Below are positions 1 through 5,277 of a stretch of DNA of 8,452 nt, one piece after another. The position numbers and the translations under genes are program-made. Under the pieces are notes generated by a model. It made no database searches and had not been told where the DNA came from. It worked only from the letters and a program-made list of their open reading frames with translations. The stretch is from an uncultured Alphaproteobacteria bacterium (lineage in GTDB: Bacteria > Pseudomonadota > Alphaproteobacteria > Micropepsales > Micropepsaceae). The stretch is taken from assembly GCA_903922545.1 (NCBI GenBank), contig CAIXUE010000262.1, positions 1-8,452 on the forward strand, read 5' to 3'. Each line of letters begins with the position of its first letter. Position 1 is the stretch's first letter.

Positions 1-626
1 ATTCGTATGAGATCGTCGCGGGCGTACGCCGCTGGCGCGCGGCCCAGATGGCCAAGCTGCATGACGTGCCGGTGGTGATCCGGGAGATGGCCGACGCTGA
101 AGCGCTGGAAATCGGCATCATCGAAAATGTGCAGCGGGCCGACCTCAATGCCATCGAAGAAGCCGCCGCCTATCAGGAGCTGATCACCCGCTTCGGCCGC
201 ACCCAGGAACAGGTGGCGGAGGAGGTGGGCAAAAGCCGCTCCCATGTCGCAAACAGCGTTCGCCTGCTGCGCCTGCCAGACAGCGTTCAGGCCCTTTTGC
301 GGGAAGGCAAGCTTACGGCCGGCCACGCCCGAACGCTGTTAAGCGCCGCCGATCCGGAGGCCGCAGCCCAGCAAATCCTGGCTGGCGGGCTCACCGTTCG
401 GGAAGCCGAACATCGTTCGGCGGGCAAGAAACGACCCACAGCCAAACAGCGACCGGACCCCAATATTCACCAATTGGAATCCAGCATCTCCGACCGCTTG
501 GGACTGAAAGTTCAGATCTCACACAAGGTGGATAAGCAGGGTGTGGATAAAGGGGGCGAAATCCGGGTCAAATACTCGACTCTGGAGCAGCTGGACGAGG
601 TTGCCCGCCGCCTGAGCAAGCCCTGA
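1..626 (+). CDS. parB: Chromosome-partitioning protein ParB, 5' end missing
   Basis: ParB is a CTP-dependent DNA clamp that loads at parS, spreads, and works with ParA to segregate chromosome origins. The reading frame is open from base 3 and gives 207 residues to TGA at 624-626, so the start lies outside the window; the ATG at 48 is internal. Seen in order: YEIVAG followed by GVRRWRAAQ (bases 21-47), which is the GERRxRA nucleotide-binding box with Val in place of Glu; the second CTP/Mg box ENVQR (bases 123-137) followed by ADLNAIEEA; the parS-reading helix-turn-helix, TQEQVAEEVGKSRSHVANSVRLL; a short polar linker; and the C-terminal dimerisation domain, RLGLKVQI to the LEQLDEVARRL helix. 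The linker holds a tandem VDKxG pentapeptide duplication (bases about 527-556). It is convergent with hisA. The family call is essentially certain. The E-to-V change is discussed in the findings; it may be real or a sequencing or assembly error. Confidence 0.96.
   Translation, partial: SYEIVAGVRRWRAAQMAKLHDVPVVIREMADAEALEIGIIENVQRADLNAIEEAAAYQELITRFGRTQEQVAEEVGKSRSHVANSVRLLRLPDSVQALLREGKLTAGHARTLLSAADPEAAAQQILAGGLTVREAEHRSAGKKRPTAKQRPDPNIHQLESSISDRLGLKVQISHKVDKQGVDKGGEIRVKYSTLEQLDEVARRLSKP
527..550 (-). promoter_or_regulatory. Pair of DnaA-box-like 9-mers inside parB
   Basis: TGTGGATAA at 542-550 is, on the minus strand, TTATCCACA, a perfect match to the classical DnaA box. GGTGGATAA at 527-535 is TTATCCACC, one mismatch. 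The two are 15 bp apart in the same orientation. parB usually lies near oriC in alphaproteobacteria, so DnaA binding is plausible. The boxes also coincide with a coding duplication of the VDKxG pentapeptide, so they may be a by-product of that duplication. No parS site and no AT-rich unwinding region were seen nearby. Confidence 0.35.
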
Positions 627-660
627 TTCCAGGCACTTACTTAAAATTCTTCACGCAGAC

Positions 661-710
661 TTCCCTCTCCCCTTGTGGGAGAGGGTGGCGCGCAGCGCCG
701 GGTAAGGGGT
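661..710. repeat. Intergenic nested hairpin repeat between convergent parB and hisA
   Basis: A perfect 9-bp stem, CCCTCTCCC (663-671) with GGGAGAGGG (677-685), has a five-base CTTGT loop. A second stem, GGCGC (687-691) with GCGCC (695-699), follows, and AAGGGG (704-709) can pair alternatively with CCCCTT (669-674). I recall this layout as an interspersed intergenic element common in alphaproteobacteria; that is memory, not a search. It lies where both parB and hisA transcription must end, so it may act as a bidirectional terminator or mRNA 3'-end stabiliser. Neither side has a clear T-run, so a classical intrinsic terminator is not shown. Confidence 0.6.
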
Positions 711-726
711 GAAAGCGGCGGGAGGA

Positions 727-1452
727 CTAACTTTTGGCTCGCGCCAAGGCCTCAGCCGGATCGATCCGCCCGTCATAAAGCGCCCGTCCCACCACCACGC
801 CCTCAATATTGGCAACGCCGGCCTCCATCAGGGCGTCGATATCGGCAATCGATCCCACCCCGCCCGACGCGATCACGGGTATGGACAGCGCCCGGGCCAG
901 GGCGGCGGTCGCCGTCACATTCACGCCTTTCAGCAGCCCGTCGCCGTCAATGTCGGTGAACAGCACGGCGGCCACCCCGGCATCCTCGAACCGCTTGCCC
1001 AGCTCCACCGGGGTCAGCTCCGACACCTCGGCCCAGCCTTCGGTGGCGATCTTGCCGCCCTTGGCGTCGGCGCCCACCACAATCCGGCCGGGGAACTTTT
1101 TCGCCGCCGCTTTCACGAAGTCCGGATTGGTCAGCGCTGCCGTGCCCAAAATCACCCGGGTAATGCCCGCGTCCAGCCAGCCCTCTACGGCGGCCATGTC
1201 GCGGATGCCGCCGCCCAGCTGAATGGGCAGCTTGATGGCGGCGCGGATTTTCTTGATCGCCTCGCTGTTGGCGCTCTTGCCGGCAAAGGCGCCGTTCAGG
1301 TCCACGCAATGCAGCCACGCAAAGCCCTGGCTCTCAAAACTCTTCGCCTGCGCGCCGGGGTCGGCATTGAACACGGTGGCGTCTTCCATCAGCCCGCGCT
1401 TCAGCCGCACGCACTGGCCGTCTTTCAGATCGATGGCGGGAAAAATAATCAT
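727..1452 (-). CDS. hisA: HisA, phosphoribosylformimino-5-aminoimidazole carboxamide ribotide (ProFAR) isomerase
   Basis: HisA catalyses the Amadori rearrangement of ProFAR to PRFAR in cytoplasmic histidine biosynthesis. The protein is 241 residues, normal for the family, and folds as a (beta/alpha)8 barrel. Seen: the opening [17 protein letters not shown] with catalytic Asp8; the VDLNGA strand (about 50-55); the first phosphate-binding loop LGGGIRD (79-85); [16 protein letters not shown] with the second catalytic Asp129; and the second phosphate loop IASGGVGS near the C-terminal third. The loop usually read as TDIxRDG is here TDIDGDG (166-172), with Gly where a basic residue is typical. The ATG start overlaps the hisH stop as ATGA, so translation is probably coupled to hisH. 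It ends with TAG 100 bases from convergent parB. hisF, often the next gene, is not present downstream. Confidence 0.97.
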   Translation of the reverse strand: MIIFPAIDLKDGQCVRLKRGLMEDATVFNADPGAQAKSFESQGFAWLHCVDLNGAFAGKSANSEAIKKIRAAIKLPIQLGGGIRDMAAVEGWLDAGITRVILGTAALTNPDFVKAAAKKFPGRIVVGADAKGGKIATEGWAEVSELTPVELGKRFEDAGVAAVLFTDIDGDGLLKGVNVTATAALARALSIPVIASGGVGSIADIDALMEAGVANIEGVVVGRALYDGRIDPAEALARAKS

Positions 1453-2084
1453 GGTTTCCAGCGCAGGAAATTTTCCAGCAGCTTGATGCCGGTGGCCTGG
1501 CTCTTCTCGGGGTGAAACTGCGTACCGGCAATATTGTCATTGCCCACCATCGCGGTCAGCGGCCCGCCATAATCGGTGGTCGCCACCAGGTCTTCATCCA
1601 GCACCGGTTTCAGCTGAAAAGAATGCACGAAATAGGCATGCGCCCCGTCGGCCACGCCGTCCAGCAGCGCGTGCTTGCGCAGGATCTTCAGCTCATTCCA
1701 ACCCATGTGCGGAATCTTCAATTCGGGATCATTGGGCGCAATTTTGACTACTTCACCGGCAATCCAGCCCAGCCCGGCATGACTGCCGAACTCACGGCCC
1801 ACCGTTGCCAGCAACTGCATCCCGACACAGATGCCCAGAAATGGCGCGCCTTCCTTCAGAACTTTTTCGCGCAGCACTTCCACCATGCCCGGCACGGCGG
1901 AAAGCCCGCGCATGCAGTCGGCGAACGCGCCCACGCCGGGCAGCACAATCCGCTCCGCCTCGCGCACAACTTCGGGATCAGCGGTGGTGACGATCTCGAT
2001 GCCGGTGCCGTTCGCCGCCCGCGCCAGCGCTTTTGCCGCCGAAGCCAGGTTGCCGGAACCATAATCGATCAATGCCGCGCGCAT
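1449..2084 (-). CDS. hisH: HisH, glutaminase subunit of imidazole glycerol phosphate synthase
   Basis: HisH is the class I glutamine amidotransferase subunit that hydrolyses glutamine and channels ammonia to HisF, which makes IGP and AICAR. From the ATG at 2084 the protein is 211 residues, normal for HisH, and begins [20 protein letters not shown], the usual HisH start. An in-frame upstream start at 2120 would add 12 residues not typical of the family and overlap the preceding gene, so it is rejected. Seen: oxyanion-strand motif LPGVGAF (48-54), nucleophile elbow GICVGMQ with Cys86, and [10 protein letters not shown] with catalytic His191 and Glu193. All three triad residues are present. The gene starts 36 bases after the DUF4153-type gene and its TGA overlaps the hisA ATG, so the three genes may be one transcript. 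Its HisF partner must be encoded elsewhere. Confidence 0.97.
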   Translation of the reverse strand: MRAALIDYGSGNLASAAKALARAANGTGIEIVTTADPEVVREAERIVLPGVGAFADCMRGLSAVPGMVEVLREKVLKEGAPFLGICVGMQLLATVGREFGSHAGLGWIAGEVVKIAPNDPELKIPHMGWNELKILRKHALLDGVADGAHAYFVHSFQLKPVLDEDLVATTDYGGPLTAMVGNDNIAGTQFHPEKSQATGIKLLENFLRWKP

Positions 2085-2120
2085 GGGCGGCTCTATAAAG
2101 GCGCGTCCCGCCAACTTCAA

Positions 2121-4013
2121 TCAAAGCGTGGGGCAGGCCTGCGGCGCGCTGGGCAGATTGACGCTCAGCCGCATCCCATCCACCAGCAGATCGCGCCAAT
2201 TATCCGCCGGTTTGACGGCGCTGAAATGCCCGCCGCGCAGGGCTGTCAGGCTGCCCGGGCAGGGCGGTGCCGCCAGGGTGCCCGCCACGTACCATCCGCC
2301 GCCCTGGCCCTGTTTCATCACACTGGCCCACCAGCGCGCATCGCTGCCATAGGCCAGCACGATTTCATTCTTTCCGTCATTGTCCAGGTCGGTGAAAAAG
2401 GCGTCGCAGGCCAGTGACGCGGCCGTCAGGCATGGCGGCGCGCCTGCCACCCCGCGCCAATCCTGCGCCAGCAATCCCGCCGGCAACCCGGCCGCACCAT
2501 GCACCCGGATATTGGCGCCGATCTGGGTGCGGGCAGGGCGCTCCGCCGCCGGCGGCGCCACCAGCGCCAGATAGGCCCCGCGCGCCTCGGCGGGGTAATC
2601 CGTCACCGCCGCCATTTTCTTCAGCGCGTCATGGCCGAAGCGCAAACCGCCATCGCGCAGCCAGGCATAATCAAAACTCTCCGCGCTGGCCTTGTGCTGA
2701 TCCAGCCGCCAGGTCTGCGCCGCCACCGCCAGCCTGGCCGGGTCCGCGATGGGTGAAAGCAACGCCGCGATCAGCGTCAGCCCGGCAAAGCTCAAAGCCA
2801 GATTGCCGTCTTCAATCCGCTGCATCCAGCCGCCGCCGCCCAGGCTGATCAGCGCACTGCCGGCATAACAAAGCGCATAAGCCGACAGCATCAACAGCGC
2901 CGCCGCCAGATAAACCCGGTCACTGGTCCAGCCATATTCCTGCACCCTTGCGGCCAGCGACAGACCCGCCAACCCGGCCAGCGGCGGCAACAGCAAGCCG
3001 CTGACAAACTCGCACCGCCGCCGCCAATAGGCGCGCCACACCGTGCCATCGCGGTAAGACGCGTTGATGGAAATAATCATCAACCCCGCCAGCCCCGCGG
3101 TCAGCGGCAATGACGGATGCCAGAAACCCGGCAAGCCCAATCCCACCACCGCCACGCCGCCAAACATCAGGATCGGCAGCGCCAGCACGAAGACAAACAT
3201 CACCCCTTCCTGCAGCGCGCCCATGAAACGGTCGCCTGTCAATTGCGCCGCCAGCGCTGCGCCCAGCACGGTCATGGGAACGATCATCGGGGTGAATTCC
3301 AGGCCGGGATATTGCTCGCGCATGTAACCGACCGCAGCCCCAGCTGCCGCCCAGGAAAGGCCCGCAAACGTCACGCACAAAAACACACGGATCGAAAGCC
3401 GCCACGCGGCGCGATAGTAGCTGGGATAATTGCCCACCCATCCCTGCGCGATGGATTGGCCCACAAACAGGAACAGGCTGGTCATCGCCAGCAGCGTCAG
3501 GCCTGGGTGCCCGCTGTCCGACGACAGCGTGCGCCAATGGTGATAGCCGCCCGCGAATGCCAGAAGGATCGACGCAAACACCGTCCACAGCAGCAGGGTG
3601 GAAAACCGCATCCGCCCCAGCCCCGCCAACAGCAGCAGCGGCGCAAAGATCATCACCATCAGGCTGGACGCGAAGACCGATGGATCAACCCCGTCGCGCA
3701 GGGCGAACAGCGCGAACAGCCCGCAGCCCTGCGCCAGGCCGGTGGACATGCGCGCCATGTACAGCACGGCCTTGGCCGGCGGGATATGCTCTTTATAGGG
3801 CTTGAACCGCGGCTGGCCGCGCTGGATCGCCGCGCGCGCCCCGCCAAATTCGGCGGCCGCTTCTTCGTGCAATTGCGGGTTCTCGAATTTGGGTTCGGCG
3901 GGCGCAGCCTCGTCCGGCAACGCACCGGCGAATTTGGGCTCGGCGCGCAGCGGCGCTTCCGGCGTCCACTCAAACGCCTTCGTCTTTATCCAATGGTCGG
4001 AGTCCTGCTCCAT
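2121..4013 (-). CDS. DUF4153-type polytopic membrane protein with Cys-rich DxDxDG tail (copy A)
   Basis: This is a 630-residue inner-membrane protein of unknown function. Residues 1-85 are a hydrophilic, Ala/Pro/Glu-rich extension carrying two AEPKF units 15 residues apart (24-28 and 39-43). About a dozen hydrophobic segments follow between about 85 and 425. Motifs shared with the paralog at 5278-7098 are INASYRDG (316-323), RVQEYGWTSDRV (356-367), WMQRIED (396-402) and LSPIADPARLAVA (419-431); the YGW motif is what I associate with DUF4153. Residues after about 430 form a soluble tail with TDLDNDGKNEIV (541-552), an FG-GAP/EF-hand-like DxDxDG loop, and Cys528, Cys536, Cys585 and Cys627. I infer a periplasmic, disulphide-bonded tail. 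The start is the first ATG; no clear Shine-Dalgarno is seen, but no other ATG precedes the first membrane segment. It lies 36 bases upstream of hisH. The real-gene call is firm; the family name is from memory. Confidence 0.82.
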   Translation of the reverse strand: MEQDSDHWIKTKAFEWTPEAPLRAEPKFAGALPDEAAPAEPKFENPQLHEEAAAEFGGARAAIQRGQPRFKPYKEHIPPAKAVLYMARMSTGLAQGCGLFALFALRDGVDPSVFASSLMVMIFAPLLLLAGLGRMRFSTLLLWTVFASILLAFAGGYHHWRTLSSDSGHPGLTLLAMTSLFLFVGQSIAQGWVGNYPSYYRAAWRLSIRVFLCVTFAGLSWAAAGAAVGYMREQYPGLEFTPMIVPMTVLGAALAAQLTGDRFMGALQEGVMFVFVLALPILMFGGVAVVGLGLPGFWHPSLPLTAGLAGLMIISINASYRDGTVWRAYWRRRCEFVSGLLLPPLAGLAGLSLAARVQEYGWTSDRVYLAAALLMLSAYALCYAGSALISLGGGGWMQRIEDGNLALSFAGLTLIAALLSPIADPARLAVAAQTWRLDQHKASAESFDYAWLRDGGLRFGHDALKKMAAVTDYPAEARGAYLALVAPPAAERPARTQIGANIRVHGAAGLPAGLLAQDWRGVAGAPPCLTAASLACDAFFTDLDNDGKNEIVLAYGSDARWWASVMKQGQGGGWYVAGTLAAPPCPGSLTALRGGHFSAVKPADNWRDLLVDGMRLSVNLPSAPQACPTL

Positions 4014-4326
4014 GTTGGTGTGATTAACGGACGGCGCATATGAAGTCTCTGGCTGTTCGGGGGGATAGTTAACTCACGCGGTTAATGACTTTTTGCCGCC
4101 GGAAAAACAAGGCAGAGCAATTCTCGGTCCTTGTGACCGCTGCCGCAAAGCGGTCAGCCGAAAGCGGAAAGGATAGCGGCGCCGCGCTGCCTGACACATC
4201 ACTTCGCGCCACTTATGACGTACCACTTTGGGAAAGATTAATTTCCTGCCGCATCAGGCCGTTGTTACGGCACGCAATACCGGCAGGCCGTTAACGCATG
4301 TGTCCTGCCGCCTTTTCAGCCCTCAA
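4014..4326. other. Non-coding stretch upstream of copy A, with hairpins
   Basis: This stretch of about 310 bases between the minus-strand DUF4153-type gene and the small plus-strand ORF holds no convincing gene. It must contain the promoter of the minus-strand gene unless that gene is read through from the XRE cassette, but no good -35/-10 pair is evident. A TGACCGC/GCGGTCA inverted repeat (4134-4140 with 4150-4156, nine-base loop) is visible, as are two TTAA boxes nine bases apart (4069-4072 and 4082-4085). A 69-codon open frame at 4085-4294 has no recognisable motif or ribosome site and is not called. Confidence 0.5.
4244..4311 (+). promoter_or_regulatory. Three-segment, mutually exclusive hairpin leader
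   Basis: TCCTGCCGC occurs at 4244-4252 and again at 4303-4311. Between them, CGGCAGG (4281-4287) is complementary to the CCTGCCG core of either copy, so only one of two 7-bp stems can form at a time. CAGGCCGTT is also repeated directly (4255-4263 and 4284-4292). The second stem is followed by CCTTTTC and lies 16 bases before the ATG of the small ORF at 4327. The layout is attenuator-like, but the run of T is weak and no leader peptide is identified, so function is speculative. Confidence 0.3.
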
Positions 4327-4539
4327 ATGAACAACAATGAATCCGGAACGGCGTGTCTCACACGCTGTTGTCACGCCATGGAAAAAAGCCCCGCGACTAT
4401 GCAAGCCGTCTGGATCATCCAACTCAAGGCGTCCGATATTCGGGAAAAGCTCATCAGCGCCCCGGATCTGCGCACACGCACTCACCTTGAGGCCTTGCTC
4501 CAGGAGTCAGAGCGGAATCTCGCCGCCTTATCGGGATAG
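4327..4539 (+). CDS. Possible small hypothetical protein, 70 residues
   Basis: From the ATG at 4327 this frame gives 70 residues starting MNNNESGTACL and ending at TAG 4537-4539. Its C-terminal half (REKLISAPDLRTRTHLEALL followed by QESERNLAAL) is an amphipathic helical pattern resembling short alphaproteobacterial proteins with a DPxxRxxLxxLAxxYE-like ending; the resemblance is from memory and weak. Internal starts at 4378 and 4399 would give 53 or 46 residues, and no candidate has a strong Shine-Dalgarno. It lies alone on the plus strand, convergent with the XRE gene 23 bases away. It carries three cysteines near the N-terminus (two adjacent) if the first ATG is used. No function can be given, and it could be a chance open frame. 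Confidence 0.42.
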   Translation: MNNNESGTACLTRCCHAMEKSPATMQAVWIIQLKASDIREKLISAPDLRTRTHLEALLQESERNLAALSG

Positions 4540-4562
4540 GGTCTGGGACCCCCCGCCAGGCC

Positions 4563-4757
4563 TTAAACTTCGTCCTCGAAAACACTTTCGACGGGAAGCT
4601 CAAACAGCCGCGCAATGCGCATCCCCAGCGGCAATGACGGGTCGGCCTTGCCATTCTCAATGGCGTTCACGCTCTGGCGCGCGATGTTCAGGCGCTCGGC
4701 CAGGTCGGCCTGGCTCCAGTCTTTTTCGGCGCGCAGCACCCGCAGGCGGTTTTTCAC
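4563..4757 (-). CDS. Small XRE-family helix-turn-helix transcriptional regulator
   Basis: This 64-residue DNA-binding protein consists almost only of a Cro/C1-type helix-turn-helix. It opens (V/M)KNRLRVLRAEKDWSQADLA, with recognition-helix region ARQSVNAIENGKADPSLPL (about 26-44) and ends LFELPVESVFEDEV. This is the typical compact single-domain XRE regulator. The start is a GTG at 4757: the family usually begins with this KNRL(K/R)xLR sequence, and the GTG overlaps the TGA of the upstream membrane-protein gene as GTGA, indicating coupled translation. A longer in-frame reading to 4979 would run antiparallel in style through the neighbouring gene and has no family resemblance. Regulators of this type are commonly encoded next to a small membrane protein. 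The likely targets are the TGTCA/TGACA boxes upstream of the cassette (inference). Confidence 0.9.
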   Translation of the reverse strand: MKNRLRVLRAEKDWSQADLAERLNIARQSVNAIENGKADPSLPLGMRIARLFELPVESVFEDEV

Positions 4758-5194
4758 GGTTGCGAACTCGAAGACAGCTTGTCCCGCAACCTCAATAGCA
4801 GCGTGGACACGCCCTGAAAAATCACGGGGATCATGATGCCAAGGCTGAAATAAAGCGTCGGCAACCCGGTATTGTGAAAAATGAACTGCACCGCCGCGTC
4901 CAGCGATGTCTGGTGCGTCTGCAGGAAAACCACCAGCGGCAGCATTGCGGCAATCCCGATCATGCTGCCCCAAAACCACCGCTTCTGGCCCATCTGGCGC
5001 TGCACTTCATCGGTATAGGAAAGCCCGCCCATCCCAAGCCCCACGACAATCAGCGCCAGGATCAGGCGAAACAGGCCCAGTGATACGGGATCGGTGTGAT
5101 TGTGCTTGAGCCAGACCAGCAGCGCGAAACCGACGGCTGCCAAGGTCAAAGCGCCGCCTCTCAGCGTCCAGTACTTCTTGGCGGAATAAGCCAT
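4754..5194 (-). CDS. Four-helix membrane protein partnered with the XRE regulator
   Basis: This 146-residue integral membrane protein has an unknown role. Predicted membrane segments by eye are about 12-30, 38-56, 74-92 and 114-136, with a positively charged first loop (AKK) and a charged C-terminus (LRLRDKLSSSSQP). Between helices 2 and 3 is TDEVQRQMGQKRW (61-73), like the acidic DExQRx element often seen in small membrane proteins paired with XRE regulators. The ATG at 5194 is chosen because GGAGA lies six bases upstream (5201-5205); an in-frame upstream ATG at 5233 lacks such a site and adds residues overlapping the operator region. Its stop overlaps the GTG of the regulator. I infer that it either modulates the regulator or is the gene whose expression the regulator controls; I cannot choose from sequence. 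Confidence 0.85.
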   Translation of the reverse strand: MAYSAKKYWTLRGGALTLAAVGFALLVWLKHNHTDPVSLGLFRLILALIVVGLGMGGLSYTDEVQRQMGQKRWFWGSMIGIAAMLPLVVFLQTHQTSLDAAVQFIFHNTGLPTLYFSLGIMIPVIFQGVSTLLLRLRDKLSSSSQP

Positions 5195-5200
5195 GTCATG

Positions 5201-5205
5201 TCTCC
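5201..5205 (-). promoter_or_regulatory. Ribosome binding site deciding the membrane-protein start
   Basis: GGAGA on the minus strand, six bases before the ATG at 5194. It favours this start over the upstream in-frame ATG at 5233. Confidence 0.65.
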
Positions 5206-5223
5206 ATGTCCAAATGACAAGCA

Positions 5224-5252
5224 AACATGACATTTGGGGGTGAAGGTGTCAA
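5224..5252 (-). promoter_or_regulatory. Putative promoter of the membrane/XRE cassette
   Basis: On the minus strand a perfect TTGACA -35 (5252-5247) is followed after 17 bases by CATGTT (5229-5224), a poor -10 with three of six consensus bases. The -35 lies inside the right operator repeat, so repressor binding would block polymerase. The weak -10 limits confidence. Confidence 0.4.
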
Positions 5253-5277
5253 GTGGACGTGACATTTACAGGTCGTA

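Larger units (their letters stand above)
5194..5267. promoter_or_regulatory. Operator cluster upstream of the membrane/XRE cassette
   Basis: Five exact TGTCA/TGACA pentamers lie within 71 bases: 5194-5198, 5215-5219, 5228-5232, 5247-5251 and 5260-5264, plus near matches such as TGTCC at 5207-5211. Two 21-bp stretches, 5215-5235 and 5247-5267, are imperfect direct repeats (16 of 21 identical by eye) whose starts are 32 bp apart, about three helical turns, so bound proteins would sit on the same DNA face. The right one is also an inverted repeat, TGTCA-N8-TGACA. The cluster overlaps the putative promoter and ribosome site of the cassette, the usual place for autorepression by the XRE protein. 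Binding is inferred, not shown. Confidence 0.55.

Noticed and set aside
709..1515. Long plus-strand open frame opposite hisA
   Set aside because: It is the complement of hisA in GC-rich DNA, rich in His, Arg and Gly, with no family resemblance.
1512..2417. 301-codon plus-strand open frame opposite hisH and copy A
   Set aside because: It spans two real minus-strand genes and their junction; composition is typical of an antisense shadow.
3117..4043. 308-codon plus-strand open frame opposite copy A
   Set aside because: Extremely Arg/His/Gln-rich antisense frame; the minus-strand reading has clear membrane segments and a paralog.
4069..4085. CtrA-like TTAA pair upstream of copy A
   Set aside because: The two TTAA boxes are nine bases apart; the CtrA consensus needs seven.
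4085..4294. 69-codon plus-strand ORF upstream of the small ORF
   Set aside because: No ribosome site, motif or plausible fold; it overlaps the hairpin-rich leader.
4758..4979. N-terminal extension of the XRE protein to an upstream ATG
   Set aside because: The extra residues overlap the membrane-protein gene in another frame and match no XRE protein; the GTG at 4757 gives the normal length and a GTGA overlap.
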